This document shows, one piece after another, positions 22,548 to 31,289 of a stretch of 32,797 nucleotides of DNA. This DNA comes from JBBTQZ01 sp964489135 (GTDB taxonomy: Bacteria > Patescibacteriota > Minisyncoccia > Phycocordibacterales > WO2-35-19), in assembly GCA_964489135.1 (NCBI GenBank), contig CAZAXK010000006.1, positions 1 to 32,797 of the forward strand, written 5' to 3'. Below the pieces are notes generated by a model. The model was given only the letters and a program-made list of their open reading frames with translations, did not search any database and had not been told where the DNA came from. The position numbers and the translations under genes were made by a program. Positions within the stretch are counted from its first letter, which is position 1. Every line of letters begins with the position of its first letter.

Positions 22548-23566
22548 TCCGCAATACCTATCGCAATATGGAAATTATAGTGATCGACAATGCGTCTACT
22601 GACAGCACCGCGCGCAATGTCAAGCAGTTCATAAACAAGCACCGAGATCGCAAGATACTGTACCTACTAGAAAAACGACAGGGCAAGGGTTACGCACTTA
22701 ATCGCGGTATCGAAGCCGGACATGGAGAGATCTTTATAACGATCGATGCTGATTGCTCGATCCCACCCCATACGATCAGAAACTTCGTCTCACATTTTCG
22801 CGACCCGAAGATAATGGCCGCAGTGGGAAACGTGAAGATCGGCAACACCCGCACCCTTCTCGGTGTCATCCAATATTTGGAATTTCTATTTTCCTTTTAT
22901 TTCAAGAAGAGTGACTCCATGCTCGGCTCGATTTATATAATCGGTGGAGCTGCCGGCGCTTTCCGCAGAGAGGTCTTCGAGCAGCTCGGCGGATACAGTG
23001 TTTCAAATATCACCGAGGACATCGACCTCTCGATGCGAATTCAGCACGCCGGAATGAAGATCGTCTACGCCGATGATGCAGTAGTCTATACCGAAGGCGC
23101 ATCAGACGTGTCGGGCCTCATCAAGCAGAGGTTGCGCTGGAAGCGGGGACGATTCGAAACATTCCTCGACTATCGGCACCTCTTTTTTAGTGCCGAGAAG
23201 CGACACAACAAAATTCTAAGCTGGTTCATATTACCCCTCAGTATATTCGGCGACATGCAACTCTTCTTCGAGCTCTTCTTTATCGTATTTCTATATATAT
23301 TTTCCTATCTCACTAGCGACTACTCGCCATTTATTTCCGGTGTGATCGTAGTGAGCTCAATGTTCTTTGTACAAATTATTTTCGATAAGCAACCGAAGAG
23401 CCGTGGCAACCTCATCTTTCTCGCACCGATCGGTTGGTTGCTTCTATATCTAAGCACTTTCATCGAGTTCAACGCCCTACTCAAGACTTTGGTCGGACAC
23501 CTGCGGGGCGAAAAGGTAGAATGGCAGAGTTGGAAAAGAAAAGGGGTCTTTGTTCAAGATAATTAA
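22493..23566 (+). CDS. Processive GT2 glycosyltransferase, catalytic and membrane part
   Basis: GT2 catalytic domain with VPAWNEE, VIDNASTDS, DADC (the D-x-D-type metal site), TEDIDLS (catalytic base region) and QRLRW, the QxxRW motif of processive beta-glycan synthases such as those for cellulose, chitin or poly-N-acetylglucosamine. Three to four membrane helices follow (about residues 240-330). The nominal TTG start at 22493 lies inside the domain; the real start is probably 22224, via a -1 frameshift at 22477-22480. It polymerises sugar from a nucleotide donor and moves it across the membrane. The GH18-like gene follows after 9 bp, indicating one exopolysaccharide operon. Confidence 0.85.
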   Translation: MVPAWNEEVGIITTLNTLIRNTYRNMEIIVIDNASTDSTARNVKQFINKHRDRKILYLLEKRQGKGYALNRGIEAGHGEIFITIDADCSIPPHTIRNFVSHFRDPKIMAAVGNVKIGNTRTLLGVIQYLEFLFSFYFKKSDSMLGSIYIIGGAAGAFRREVFEQLGGYSVSNITEDIDLSMRIQHAGMKIVYADDAVVYTEGASDVSGLIKQRLRWKRGRFETFLDYRHLFFSAEKRHNKILSWFILPLSIFGDMQLFFELFFIVFLYIFSYLTSDYSPFISGVIVVSSMFFVQIIFDKQPKSRGNLIFLAPIGWLLLYLSTFIEFNALLKTLVGHLRGEKVEWQSWKRKGVFVQDN

Positions 23567-23575
23567 TCAAAAAAT

Positions 23576-24694
23576 ATGCTCAAACCATTCTTCATTTCAT
23601 CGGCTGTGTTTGCCGTCATCGTTCTCGCTCTATATATGAATGATAGGCCTTCATTAACTGAGCCCGCAGTCACCCCCCAAGCAAGCAACGCCACTACTAC
23701 TCCCGAGATCCCAAAGCAAACCGTGCCAATACAAAATCCAAAAGCAGAAATCAAAACCGCTGGACATAGCGTAGAGGTAATGGCGTGGATCTACCCAGGC
23801 AGTCCGGCTTGTGGGGCGGTCCAAGAACTCAAGGACGGACGAAAGATCGATGTGCTAAAACCAGAGTATTTCATGCTGGGCGAAGAAGGAGAGCTCTTGC
23901 TACTTACCGAGAAAGATGGATGCAACGGATACTCAGCCGGGAACGTGGCCACGCTGAAGAAATTTTCTAAGGAACAATATGCTACCATTTCTTCTTCTTA
24001 TGCCGTCAGTATGGATAAATTTCTGACTGAGGCCCTGAACGGTAACGACAGTATCGACAGGTTGGTATCCTTTGTTGTCGATAACAAAATGACTGGTATC
24101 GAGATTGATTTTGAAGACTTCGGTGGCTGGTCGGCAGAATCGTATGCAAGGTATAAACAGTTCGTCAGTGTGCTGGGTAAGGCACTACACGGCAAGGGCA
24201 AGAAGCTCATGATCGACGGTCCGGCAACCTCTAATCAAGAAGAGGAGAACTGGTTTGTCTGGCGCTATGCCGACTTTGAAAATCTGCCGGTTGACCGCAT
24301 TGTTGTGATGATTTACGACTATCAGTATGACCAAGGAGTGGGCGAGCCGATTTCGCCCCTGACATGGATCCAAAGTACCATAACATGGACCTTGAAGCGC
24401 TTCCCCCACAAGGACAGACTCACGGTTGGTATTCCATCTTATGGTTACCGAGGTACGGTGGGCACTCCAAAGTTTGCACTACTCACATTCGACCAAATTA
24501 GGAGGGAACCCGGCTTTAGCACTGCCGAGCGCGATCCGGTATCCTTCGAAATGACTTGGCGCAACGGTAACAATGTTTATTTCTACCAAGACAAGCAAAG
24601 CATCGACAAAAAGATCGCGACTGCAAAGTCTTTCGGTATTTCTTCGGTTTCGATCTGGCACCTCGGAGGCAATCCTTGGTTCTCACAAGACTAA
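23576..24694 (+). CDS. Membrane-anchored GH18-like glycoside hydrolase
   Basis: 372 residues. N-terminal hydrophobic anchor (about 4-22) and a Thr/Pro/Ala-rich linker (to about 60). TGIEIDFEDFGG carries the catalytic Asp-x-Glu of the GH18 DxxDxDxE motif, though the first Asp is Thr. VVMIYDYQYD and SVSIWHLGG match strands 6 and 8 of the chitinase barrel. It would cut or trim N-acetylglucosamine polymers, or bind them, outside the cytoplasm. Downstream of the GT2 synthase, so it probably processes its product, as a deacetylase or hydrolase partner does in poly-GlcNAc operons. Confidence 0.82.
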   Translation: MLKPFFISSAVFAVIVLALYMNDRPSLTEPAVTPQASNATTTPEIPKQTVPIQNPKAEIKTAGHSVEVMAWIYPGSPACGAVQELKDGRKIDVLKPEYFMLGEEGELLLLTEKDGCNGYSAGNVATLKKFSKEQYATISSSYAVSMDKFLTEALNGNDSIDRLVSFVVDNKMTGIEIDFEDFGGWSAESYARYKQFVSVLGKALHGKGKKLMIDGPATSNQEEENWFVWRYADFENLPVDRIVVMIYDYQYDQGVGEPISPLTWIQSTITWTLKRFPHKDRLTVGIPSYGYRGTVGTPKFALLTFDQIRREPGFSTAERDPVSFEMTWRNGNNVYFYQDKQSIDKKIATAKSFGISSVSIWHLGGNPWFSQD

Positions 24695-24744
24695 AGAGCT
24701 TTTACCCATTTTGGTGTATATTGAATATAGACGGAGGGCAGGAT

Positions 24745-24966
24745 ATGGAATACGGAAAAAGGGTAGAGCTTCTAGGAAAAGCTCTACCGATGATAAAGCA
24801 CTATGTCGGAGTAGAGATGCGGAGAAGGTGCCTCAGGGCCCACATCGAGTATGACGATCTCTGGAGCGAAGCGTGCATAAGAATATGGCAGAAGATTGCG
24901 AGATACAATGGCAAGGAAGCCACTCTCTCGATACTTTCGTCCGGTACCACGTGCGGAAAGCAATGA
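24745..24966 (+). CDS. Sigma-70 family factor, N-terminal part (frameshifted)
   Basis: ATG 24745 has GGAGG 7 nt upstream. It encodes sigma region 2: IEYDDLWSEACIRIWQKIARYNGK, then loses sense and stops at 24966. One missing G near 24915 (AAGG for AAGGG) would restore the frame into SHSLDTFVRYHVRKAM at 24918, giving a normal region 2. The full gene would be about 205 residues (24745-25358). Confidence 0.65.
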   Translation: MEYGKRVELLGKALPMIKHYVGVEMRRRCLRAHIEYDDLWSEACIRIWQKIARYNGKEATLSILSSGTTCGKQ

Positions 24967-25358
24967 CCGAATACGTTCGGTTCTGGGTAGCAAAAAACCG
25001 CACGACGGGCCGGAGCCCAAAAATCAGATCCCTTACCGGAGCAAAGTCAGACAATGATCAGGGCAAGGAGGCCACTGTTGATATCGTGGACCTACACCTC
25101 GATCCCGAAACCGCCTACATTCAGGCACACGATCTGGCTCGGTTCATCCGGATATGTTGCACCGGAATGCCGAAGCGATACCCACAAATTTTGTGGATGT
25201 ACTACGGCTTTGAACACGAAGTCAATGAGATAGGTCGTGCGCTCGGAGTAACGAGCGGGCGAGTCTCACAGATGAAAAAGGAAGCGGTGAGAAAGTTCTT
25301 GGTGAAAGCTCAAAACCTTCACATCGTAAGTATCACGTGCTTCTACCCACGACACTGA
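24873..25358 (+). CDS. Sigma-70 family factor, C-terminal part (frameshifted)
   Basis: Meaningful sequence begins near 24918 (SHSLDTFVRYHVRKAMTEYVR, end of region 2). The C-terminus has a region 4 helix-turn-helix: YPQILWMYYGFEHEVNEIGRALGVTSGRVSQMKKEAV, which would contact the -35 box. The nominal GTG start at 24873 is out of frame with the true N-terminus. No anti-sigma gene is adjacent. Either a pseudogene, a sequencing error, or a case of -1 frameshifting. Confidence 0.7.
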   Translation: MHKNMAEDCEIQWQGSHSLDTFVRYHVRKAMTEYVRFWVAKNRTTGRSPKIRSLTGAKSDNDQGKEATVDIVDLHLDPETAYIQAHDLARFIRICCTGMPKRYPQILWMYYGFEHEVNEIGRALGVTSGRVSQMKKEAVRKFLVKAQNLHIVSITCFYPRH

Positions 25359-25364
25359 CCAACA

Positions 25365-25396
25365 AAGCCCGCCTTCGATAATCTCGAGGCGGGCTT
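25365..25396 (+). terminator. Terminator-like hairpin after sigma gene
   Basis: AAGCCCGCC (25365-25373) pairs with GGCGGGCTT (25388-25396); an inner TCGA pairing extends it. Only a short T-rich stretch follows. Confidence 0.6.
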
Positions 25397-25464
25397 AACG
25401 TTTATATAACCCTAAAATTGCTTATCCTTGCTTTTTTCAATAAATATGGTTGGATATATGACAG

Positions 25465-25728
25465 ATGGCCGCAAAAAACGATTGCCTGCAGAATTTCCGC
25501 TCCAGTAGGGAGCTACGCGACAAGATCCGTCTAGCCGCGAAAGAACAAGGTCTCAAGTCCAGCGCATATCTTCGATATATGTCGGACACATTTTCAACCC
25601 TCGAGTTGTTTGGCGAGGTCTTCACGTATGAAGATCTCATTGCGGTGGCACGTGTCGCGAAAATGAGAGGGGGCAAGCTCGGCATTCTGGAGGTCCTCGA
25701 CCTCCTCAGCAAAAAGAAAATCCAGTGA
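25465..25728 (+). CDS. Small ribbon-helix-helix-like protein
   Basis: 87 residues. The front FRSSRELRDKIRLAAKEQG followed by KSSAYLRYM fits a strand plus two helices of MetJ/Arc-type DNA-binding proteins. The rest (FTYEDLIAVARVAKMRGG) is helical with no known domain. It may regulate a nearby promoter or be an antitoxin without a visible toxin. No Shine-Dalgarno; bounded by terminators on both sides, so it is a single-gene unit. Confidence 0.55.
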   Translation: MAAKNDCLQNFRSSRELRDKIRLAAKEQGLKSSAYLRYMSDTFSTLELFGEVFTYEDLIAVARVAKMRGGKLGILEVLDLLSKKKIQ

Positions 25729-25746
25729 CGAGTATCGGCTCGTCAC

Positions 25747-25797
25747 AAAACCCGCTAACATAACCGAAGATCCGCGGTTACAATCAGCGGGTTTTCG
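25747..25797 (+). terminator. Rho-independent terminator
   Basis: AAAACCCGCT (25747-25756) pairs perfectly with AGCGGGTTTT (25786-25795), enclosing a second stem ACCG/CGGT. It may serve the genes on both sides. Confidence 0.75.
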
Positions 25798-25836
25798 TTT
25801 GGCCAGAATTCAGAGTAGAATTGAATTCGCTATCCG

Positions 25837-26382
25837 TTATCTCCACTTGATGGACTCAATGAGGTCGTCGAGATAGTAAAAGTTTGCCGGAGTACCAGTA
25901 ATCGAAAACTTGAGATAGAAATCCTTGTCGCTAGGGAGAGCTATGAAGTATATTTTCTGCTCAGAACCGTCGTTGTAATATAAGTGCTCGATTCGGTAAG
26001 TTTTCTTATTGATACGCACCGTTTCCGTATTACGGTCTTTTTCCATCTCTGTTTTTATACTTTTATCATCTTTGGAAATTGAGGCAATAATCGTATTTGA
26101 TTCTGTCGTTGTGCCAAATACACGATCGTATTCTGCCTCAAATATCCCCTCGAAAGAATCTCCAAGATCATTTTTCAGAACCTTAAAATCAAAAGGGTAG
26201 GCGAAATCGAGACCCACCGCATCATTGGAATACAGATTGAGCCGGCTTGGGGGTCGCCTGTCTTGACTCGCTTCAGAAGTATCTTTCGAGGAACTACGGT
26301 CAAAACGCAGACCCACTACCTCAAGCGAGCCGAGAAGTAGGAGTAGCGCCACTGTGATGATAATGAGTTTTTTGGTAGACAT
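25837..26382 (-). CDS. Membrane-anchored PsbP-like hypothetical protein
   Basis: 181 residues. N-terminal hydrophobic segment (about 5-23) as anchor, a short polar linker, then a domain beginning YSNDAVGLDFAYPFDFKV and ending FYYLDDLIESIKWR. This is the general pattern of PsbP/MOG1-like ligand-binding folds in bacterial surface proteins. Function unknown. Divergent from the copper operon; a TATAAT lies 3 nt before the ATG on the minus strand. Confidence 0.6.
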   Translation of the reverse strand: MSTKKLIIITVALLLLLGSLEVVGLRFDRSSSKDTSEASQDRRPPSRLNLYSNDAVGLDFAYPFDFKVLKNDLGDSFEGIFEAEYDRVFGTTTESNTIIASISKDDKSIKTEMEKDRNTETVRINKKTYRIEHLYYNDGSEQKIYFIALPSDKDFYLKFSITGTPANFYYLDDLIESIKWR

Positions 26383-26436
26383 AATATTATATTGTACTCA
26401 TTTTACTCATAAGGTTACTACTTATCCACACCCGAC

Positions 26437-26464
26437 TTGACTAATACCCCCTAGGGGGTATTAT
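26437..26464 (+). promoter_or_regulatory. Copper operon promoter with CsoR-type operator
   Basis: TTGACT (26437-26442), 16-bp spacer, TATTAT (26459-26464). A perfect 22-bp palindrome (26442-26463) centred on CCCCCTAGGGGG fills the spacer and overlaps both boxes. This is the established CsoR-box type, so CsoR would block RNA polymerase until Cu(I) releases it. Confidence 0.9.
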
Positions 26465-26494
26465 TAGCTCATATTAATATAGATAAATAACAGT

Positions 26495-26770
26495 ATGAAC
26501 AAGAGTAATAAAACAAGCAAAGAAGCCCTTACGAGACGACTTCGAATTATAGAGGGTCAAGTGCGTGGACTTCGCGAAATGGTAGAGGGTGGCAAGTATT
26601 GTATCGACGTCATAACTCAGAGCTCGGCCATCAAGCAAGGTCTTTCAAATATCGAAGACTTGCTCATGGAGCACCATTTGGGTCACTGCGTCGTAGACCA
26701 GATCAAAAAAGGTGAGTCTCACAAGGCAACCGAAGAAATTATCAAAGTGTATCGATTAAAAAGAAAATAA
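26495..26770 (+). CDS. csoR: Copper-sensing repressor CsoR
   Basis: 91 residues, all-helical CsoR/FrmR family. The Cu(I) ligands are present: Cys in KYCIDV, then His and Cys in MEHHLGHC, the C-H-C set of CsoR rather than the FrmR or RcnR sets. RRLRIIEGQVRGL is the conserved DNA-contacting helix. It represses its own operon through the palindrome at 26442-26463. First gene of a run with DUF305, CopA, an HMA membrane protein and a cupredoxin. Confidence 0.93.
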   Translation: MNKSNKTSKEALTRRLRIIEGQVRGLREMVEGGKYCIDVITQSSAIKQGLSNIEDLLMEHHLGHCVVDQIKKGESHKATEEIIKVYRLKRK

Positions 26771-26779
26771 TTTATAAAA

Positions 26780-27337
26780 ATGAAATCATCAATATATTTG
26801 GCTTCAGGATTCGCGATAGTAGGTTTACTTATAGGCACGGCGTTCGGATATTATCTTACTCCGGAATATAAATCGACTATGTATGCTGAGGACATGTCTC
26901 TGGGTAACCCAGGGCGAAGTTTCGATCTAAGATATATAAATGCAATGATCGCTCACCATCGCGGTGCCATGCTCCTTGCCGAAGATCTTCAGGCCAACAC
27001 GTCTCGTGCTGAGATGAAAGCATTGGCTACAAACATATTAGCAGACGAGCCGAAAGCGATAGACGAGTTATATACTTGGAAGAAATCTTGGTACGGAGAT
27101 ACCAGACAGGTAAAGGATCCGGAGGTGCCGAATCTGGGGGGCGCGGATACAAACTTCGACTTACGTTTTCTAAACGCCATCATTGCTCATCATGAAGCGG
27201 GTATAGAAATGACAAAAGAAGCAAGGTCTAAATCGACGCGATCGCAAGTTTTGGATAACGCCAATGCAGTAGAAGCATTTTTAACTGAGGGCCTCGAGGC
27301 ACTCAAAGGCCTGAGACTAAATTGGTATAATATCTAA
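26780..27337 (+). CDS. DUF305 protein (CopM-like), membrane anchored
   Basis: 185 residues. N-terminal hydrophobic anchor (about 5-25). Two DUF305 motifs: DLRYINAMIAHHRGAMLLAED and DLRFLNAIIAHHEAGIEM, each with an HH pair, in a four-helix ferritin-like layout. DUF305 members such as CopM bind copper outside the cytoplasm. Methionines and histidines near each HH could be Cu ligands. Nine bp after csoR, so it belongs to the copper operon. Confidence 0.88.
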   Translation: MKSSIYLASGFAIVGLLIGTAFGYYLTPEYKSTMYAEDMSLGNPGRSFDLRYINAMIAHHRGAMLLAEDLQANTSRAEMKALATNILADEPKAIDELYTWKKSWYGDTRQVKDPEVPNLGGADTNFDLRFLNAIIAHHEAGIEMTKEARSKSTRSQVLDNANAVEAFLTEGLEALKGLRLNWYNI

Positions 27338-27341
27338 CACC

Positions 27342-29603
27342 ATGGGCACACACATATACAAAGTAAAAGGCATGCATTGCGCAAGTTGCGCCACAATCAT
27401 CACCAAAAAGCTTTCTCAAATGCCAAATGTAAATTCAGTCAATGTAAACTTTGCGAGTGAGAAAGCCAAGATCGAACACGACGAGCACGAAACTCCTTTA
27501 AGCAAACTGAACAGCGAAATTGAAAAGGTTGGCTACACCTTGGAACCAAACGAGTCAAACCCGCAAGATATTCATCGCAACCACGCCAAAACCAGTGACT
27601 CCGAGCTCTTGTCTTTGCGCAACAAAACTCATTTTATCCTACCCGTCACCCTGGCCATCTTTGCTTTGATGATCTGGGATATACTGGCTCGTATCACGTC
27701 GTGGATGCCGAACTTACCGATATCTATGCAACTTTTTAATACCTTCTCAATGGTTATCGCAAGCATATCCCTTTTTTGGGTGGGTAAACGGTATCTGGAA
27801 GGTGTCAGCCGTTTTCTGCGCTACGGTATTGCAAATATGGATACTCTCATCGGTATCGGCACTCTCTTTGCCTATACTTACAGCATTCTCATCACTCTCT
27901 TCCCGCCCATTGCATCTCTTCTGAACGCGCCTGAATTTACTTACTTCGATGTCACAATAGTAGTCATCGGCTTCATCACCTTCGGTAAATATTTGGAAGC
28001 AAATTCCAAAAAGCGCACTGGAGCGGCGATTGAAAAGCTTTTGGGTCTGCAAGCAAAAACAGCGATAATACTTCGCGACGGCAAAGAAGTAGAAATACCA
28101 CAAACAGAAGTCATGCGCGGTGATCTTGTGGTCATAAAACCTGGAAGCAAAATACCTGTAGATGGTGTAGTTACCGAGGGTCACTCATATATAGATGAGT
28201 CCATGATATCAGGCGAGCCAATACCGGTAGAAAAGAAGGCGGGCGACTCGGTAGTCGCCGGGACGATCAATACCACAGGATCGTTTGTATTTGAAGCGAC
28301 AAAAGTAGGAAGCGAGACTCTACTTTCGCATATCATAAAGATGGTAGAAGAAGCGCAGGGTAGCAAGGCGCCGATCGAAGCACTCGCAGATAAAATCTCT
28401 GCAAGGTTTGTGCCTGTAGTACTTGTGGTAGCATTCTTGTCCCTCATACTCTGGCTTACCGTCGGCACTTCATATTTAGGATTTTCGAGCGCACTTTCAT
28501 TTGGAATACTTTCATTTGTGAGCGTGCTTGTGATCGCTTGCCCTTGTGCACTCGGCCTTGCAACTCCGACCGCTATCATCGTCGGTGTGGGTAAAGGTGC
28601 CCAAAACGGCATTTTGGTCAAGGACGCAGCGACTCTCGAGAAGCTACACAAGGTAGACACAGTAGTCGTAGACAAAACAGGTACCATAACGGTCGGCAAG
28701 CCAACACTCGTCGATATGATAAACAAAGGATCACTCTCTGACACCGAAATGATCCAGATATTGGCAAGTATGGAAGCAAAATCCGAGCACCCGATTGCGC
28801 ACGCTATAACAGCGAAAGCAAGAGAACTGAAAATCGATCTTTTGGAAGTAAGTAATTTCGAAGTCATCCAAGGCAAGGGGGTGAGCGCCGAGATATCAGG
28901 CAAGAAATATTTTGCCGGTAGTCCTACATTTGCCAAAGACCTAACCCTCAGTATAGACGAGAGGGAAATTGCAAAATTCACCAGCGAAGGCAAAACGCCA
29001 GTCGTGCTAATGAACGAAAGGGAAGTGCTCGGCGAAGTCTTTGTCTCAGACACATTGAAAAGCGAATCCAAAGTAGCAATTGCCGGGCTGCACAAACTAG
29101 GAATCAAAGTAGTGATGCTAACGGGCGATGACGAAAGAGCTGCACAGTATATTGCCGGACAGGTAGGAATAGACGAGGTGATAGCGCACGTTTTACCGGC
29201 CGATAAGCTCGCTAAAATAAAGTCGCTACAGGAGCAGGGAAGGATTGTTGCAATGGCGGGAGACGGAGTAAACGATGCACCAGCGCTTGCTCAGGCCGAT
29301 GTCGGTATCGCCATGGGCACAGGGACTGACGTAGCTATCGAATCAGCCGGTATCACACTTCTTCATGGTGATATATCAAAACTGGTAAAAGCTATCCGAC
29401 TTTCAAAATTAACGATGCGAGGTATCAAGCAAAATCTCTTTTGGGCGTTTGCTTACAATGTGGTGGGTATACCGCTCGCAGCTGGAGCATTTTATCCGAT
29501 CTTTGGCTTGTTGCTCAACCCGATCTTCGCAGGATTTGCCATGGCGATGTCGAGCGTCTCGGTAGTTACCAACTCACTTCGGATTAAAACTAAAAAAATA
29601 TAA
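27342..29603 (+). CDS. copA: Copper-exporting P1B-type ATPase
   Basis: 753 residues. One N-terminal HMA domain with GMHCASC (residues 9-15). Transmembrane CPC in ACPCALGLATPT (about 398), phosphorylation site DKTGT (about 443), HP in SEHPIAHA and hinge GDGVNDAPA (about 640). The CPC plus Asn/Met-containing last helices (FAYNVVGIPLAAG, AGFAMAMSSVSVV) mark the Cu(I)-type P1B-1 class. It pumps Cu(I) out of the cytoplasm using ATP. Overlaps the next gene by one base. Confidence 0.96.
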   Translation: MGTHIYKVKGMHCASCATIITKKLSQMPNVNSVNVNFASEKAKIEHDEHETPLSKLNSEIEKVGYTLEPNESNPQDIHRNHAKTSDSELLSLRNKTHFILPVTLAIFALMIWDILARITSWMPNLPISMQLFNTFSMVIASISLFWVGKRYLEGVSRFLRYGIANMDTLIGIGTLFAYTYSILITLFPPIASLLNAPEFTYFDVTIVVIGFITFGKYLEANSKKRTGAAIEKLLGLQAKTAIILRDGKEVEIPQTEVMRGDLVVIKPGSKIPVDGVVTEGHSYIDESMISGEPIPVEKKAGDSVVAGTINTTGSFVFEATKVGSETLLSHIIKMVEEAQGSKAPIEALADKISARFVPVVLVVAFLSLILWLTVGTSYLGFSSALSFGILSFVSVLVIACPCALGLATPTAIIVGVGKGAQNGILVKDAATLEKLHKVDTVVVDKTGTITVGKPTLVDMINKGSLSDTEMIQILASMEAKSEHPIAHAITAKARELKIDLLEVSNFEVIQGKGVSAEISGKKYFAGSPTFAKDLTLSIDEREIAKFTSEGKTPVVLMNEREVLGEVFVSDTLKSESKVAIAGLHKLGIKVVMLTGDDERAAQYIAGQVGIDEVIAHVLPADKLAKIKSLQEQGRIVAMAGDGVNDAPALAQADVGIAMGTGTDVAIESAGITLLHGDISKLVKAIRLSKLTMRGIKQNLFWAFAYNVVGIPLAAGAFYPIFGLLLNPIFAGFAMAMSSVSVVTNSLRIKTKKI

Positions 29604-30625
29604 TGGACAAAAAATATATCTTTCATGTACACGGTATGCATTGCGCGTCTTGTGTACTACTGACGGAAAGTGAAATTAGGGAAGTTGCGGGCGTCGTACG
29701 GGCCAAAGCCGATCTCAAAACTCACACAATGGAGGTAATAGGTAATTTCGGTGATCTGACAGAGGCTCAAGTTGCAGAGTTTCTATCGGCGCCGATCCGA
29801 CCTCACGGTTATCACCTCGCTATCGAAAAGCAACAGAAAACTCGCAACTTACACGAATTCAAAATTGCGGTACCGATCGCACTTATCTTTATCGGTCTCT
29901 TTGTTCTTCTGCAGAAAATCGGTATCGTGAATCTAGTCGGTGGACAAAATGTTGGGCTCACGACGGCACTTATAATCGGTGTAATCGCCTCCCTTTCAAC
30001 TTGTATGGCAGTGGTGGGCGGTCTTTTGCTATCGATGTCGGCCACCTTTGCCAAGGGAGGTGAGAGGACCAAACCGCAAGTACTTTTTCATTTGGGTCGA
30101 CTGGTGGCCTTCTTCGTTCTGGGCGGAACAATCGGTGCAATCGGCTCGGCCTTCACACTCGGATCGACTGGCACCTTCATAACCGGCGCCATCATCGGAC
30201 TCGTCATGCTTATATTGGGAGTAAACCTGCTCGACGTTTTCGATTGGGCCAAAAATCTCCAACCGAGAATGCCGAAGTTTTTGTCGCGTCGCGCTCACAA
30301 TGTTTCCAAGATGAGCTATTCGCTCACACCACTTTTAGTCGGCGTCGCCACCTTTTTCCTGCCCTGTGGCTTTACCCAGTCGATGCAACTTTACACCTTG
30401 ACTGCCGGTAGCTTTTGGAACGGTGCTCTCACGATGTTTTCTTTTGCACTCGGCACGTTGCCCGTCTTGGCACTCATGAGCTTTAGCCAGGCCGCTATCA
30501 AGAACAGCACAAAATCGGGAGTATTCTTCAAGACCGCTGGTTTGGTCGTCATTGCTTTCGCACTCTTCAATATCCTAAATAGTCTGGCGGTGGCTGGCAT
30601 TATAAGACCGGTTTTCAGTTTCTAA
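29603..30625 (+). CDS. HMA domain fused to SafE/UreH-like membrane protein
   Basis: 340 residues. An N-terminal metal-binding domain with GMHCASC (about residues 11-17), then six or more membrane helices of the TauE/SafE-UreH type (cytochrome c biogenesis DsbD-like), with FLPCGFTQ carrying a Pro-Cys pair in a helix. Such fusions sit beside CopA in copper islands and probably pass copper to or from membrane or periplasmic carriers. ATG overlaps the copA stop. Confidence 0.85.
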   Translation: MDKKYIFHVHGMHCASCVLLTESEIREVAGVVRAKADLKTHTMEVIGNFGDLTEAQVAEFLSAPIRPHGYHLAIEKQQKTRNLHEFKIAVPIALIFIGLFVLLQKIGIVNLVGGQNVGLTTALIIGVIASLSTCMAVVGGLLLSMSATFAKGGERTKPQVLFHLGRLVAFFVLGGTIGAIGSAFTLGSTGTFITGAIIGLVMLILGVNLLDVFDWAKNLQPRMPKFLSRRAHNVSKMSYSLTPLLVGVATFFLPCGFTQSMQLYTLTAGSFWNGALTMFSFALGTLPVLALMSFSQAAIKNSTKSGVFFKTAGLVVIAFALFNILNSLAVAGIIRPVFSF

Positions 30626-30643
30626 CATAACCAAAATATCAAA

Positions 30644-31039
30644 ATGAAGTGGACAATCATATCTATAATAATCGCTCTCGCACTCATCGGTGGCACCATC
30701 GCTTTATCCCGATCACCAAGAGACACGCGTTCGACAAGCAAGTCGAATGATGCAAACAATGTCAGCATGGAAGGCGACACCCAAGTGATCGAGATCACCG
30801 CAAGGGGAGGATACCAACCCCGACGAAGTGTCGCGAAAGCCGGAGTGCCAACCATTGTTAGATTCAAGACTAACAACACCTTCGACTGTTCATCTTCAGT
30901 CAGAATCGCAAGTGCAAATATCTCCAAATCGCTCCCACTGACCGGCACGACCGACATCGACCTTGGATCTCCCACGGTCGGACTCTTAAACGGCTCCTGC
31001 GGAATGGGTATGTACTCCTTCGACATCGATTTCCAATAG
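30644..31039 (+). CDS. Cupredoxin-like membrane-anchored copper protein
   Basis: 131 residues. N-terminal anchor (about 3-22), then a cupredoxin fold: ARGGYQPRRSVAKAGVPTIVRFKTNNTFDCSSSV and SCGMGMYSFDIDF. Cys in DCS and Cys-Gly-Met-Gly-Met near the end are likely copper ligands, as in the cupredoxin domains linked to CopA/SilP-type ATPases. It would hold or oxidise copper outside the membrane. Last gene of the copper operon. Confidence 0.82.
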   Translation: MKWTIISIIIALALIGGTIALSRSPRDTRSTSKSNDANNVSMEGDTQVIEITARGGYQPRRSVAKAGVPTIVRFKTNNTFDCSSSVRIASANISKSLPLTGTTDIDLGSPTVGLLNGSCGMGMYSFDIDFQ

Positions 31040-31068
31040 CGAACAAAGGGCCAATGGCCCTTTGTTCG
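31040..31068 (+). terminator. Perfect 13-bp hairpin ending the copper operon
   Basis: CGAACAAAGGGCC (31040-31052) pairs with GGCCCTTTGTTCG (31056-31068), loop AAT, starting at the base after the cupredoxin stop. No T-run, so it may act as a bidirectional barrier or mRNA-protecting hairpin. Confidence 0.65.
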
Positions 31069-31103
31069 AGTACTTCACACGAGTAGTAAATATAATCTGA
31101 TCG

Positions 31104-31268
31104 TTATTTATCCTCCGAATCTGCATCTGCCTCGAGTCGCGCCTGCTTAGCTCTTTCCTTTGCGCTCTCGGCTTCTGCTTCAGCTGCCTCTGCGCGCTTT
31201 TTGCGCGCCAGTCTTTCATATTCCTCGGCCTCCTTTGCTCTATCCTTTGCTTGTTCTGAATTTGTCAT
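31104..31268 (-). CDS. Small charged coiled-coil protein (54 residues)
   Basis: ATG 31268-31266 to TAA 31104. Composition is almost wholly Ala, Glu, Lys and Arg (for example AKEAEEYERLARKKRAEAAE), with a predicted continuous helix or coiled coil. It ends in an acidic tail. No known domain. No Shine-Dalgarno. Co-oriented with the DUF1328 gene 21 bp upstream. Function unknown; the helix resembles stress-related or nucleoid-associated small proteins only by composition. Confidence 0.6.
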   Translation of the reverse strand: MTNSEQAKDRAKEAEEYERLARKKRAEAAEAEAESAKERAKQARLEADADSEDK

Positions 31269-31289
31269 GTTTTTTGGGTTAGCGGATAA

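Noticed and set aside
28181..29107. 308-codon ORF antisense to copA
   Set aside because: Shadow of the ATPase coding frame; Ser/Thr-rich low-complexity translation without domain features.
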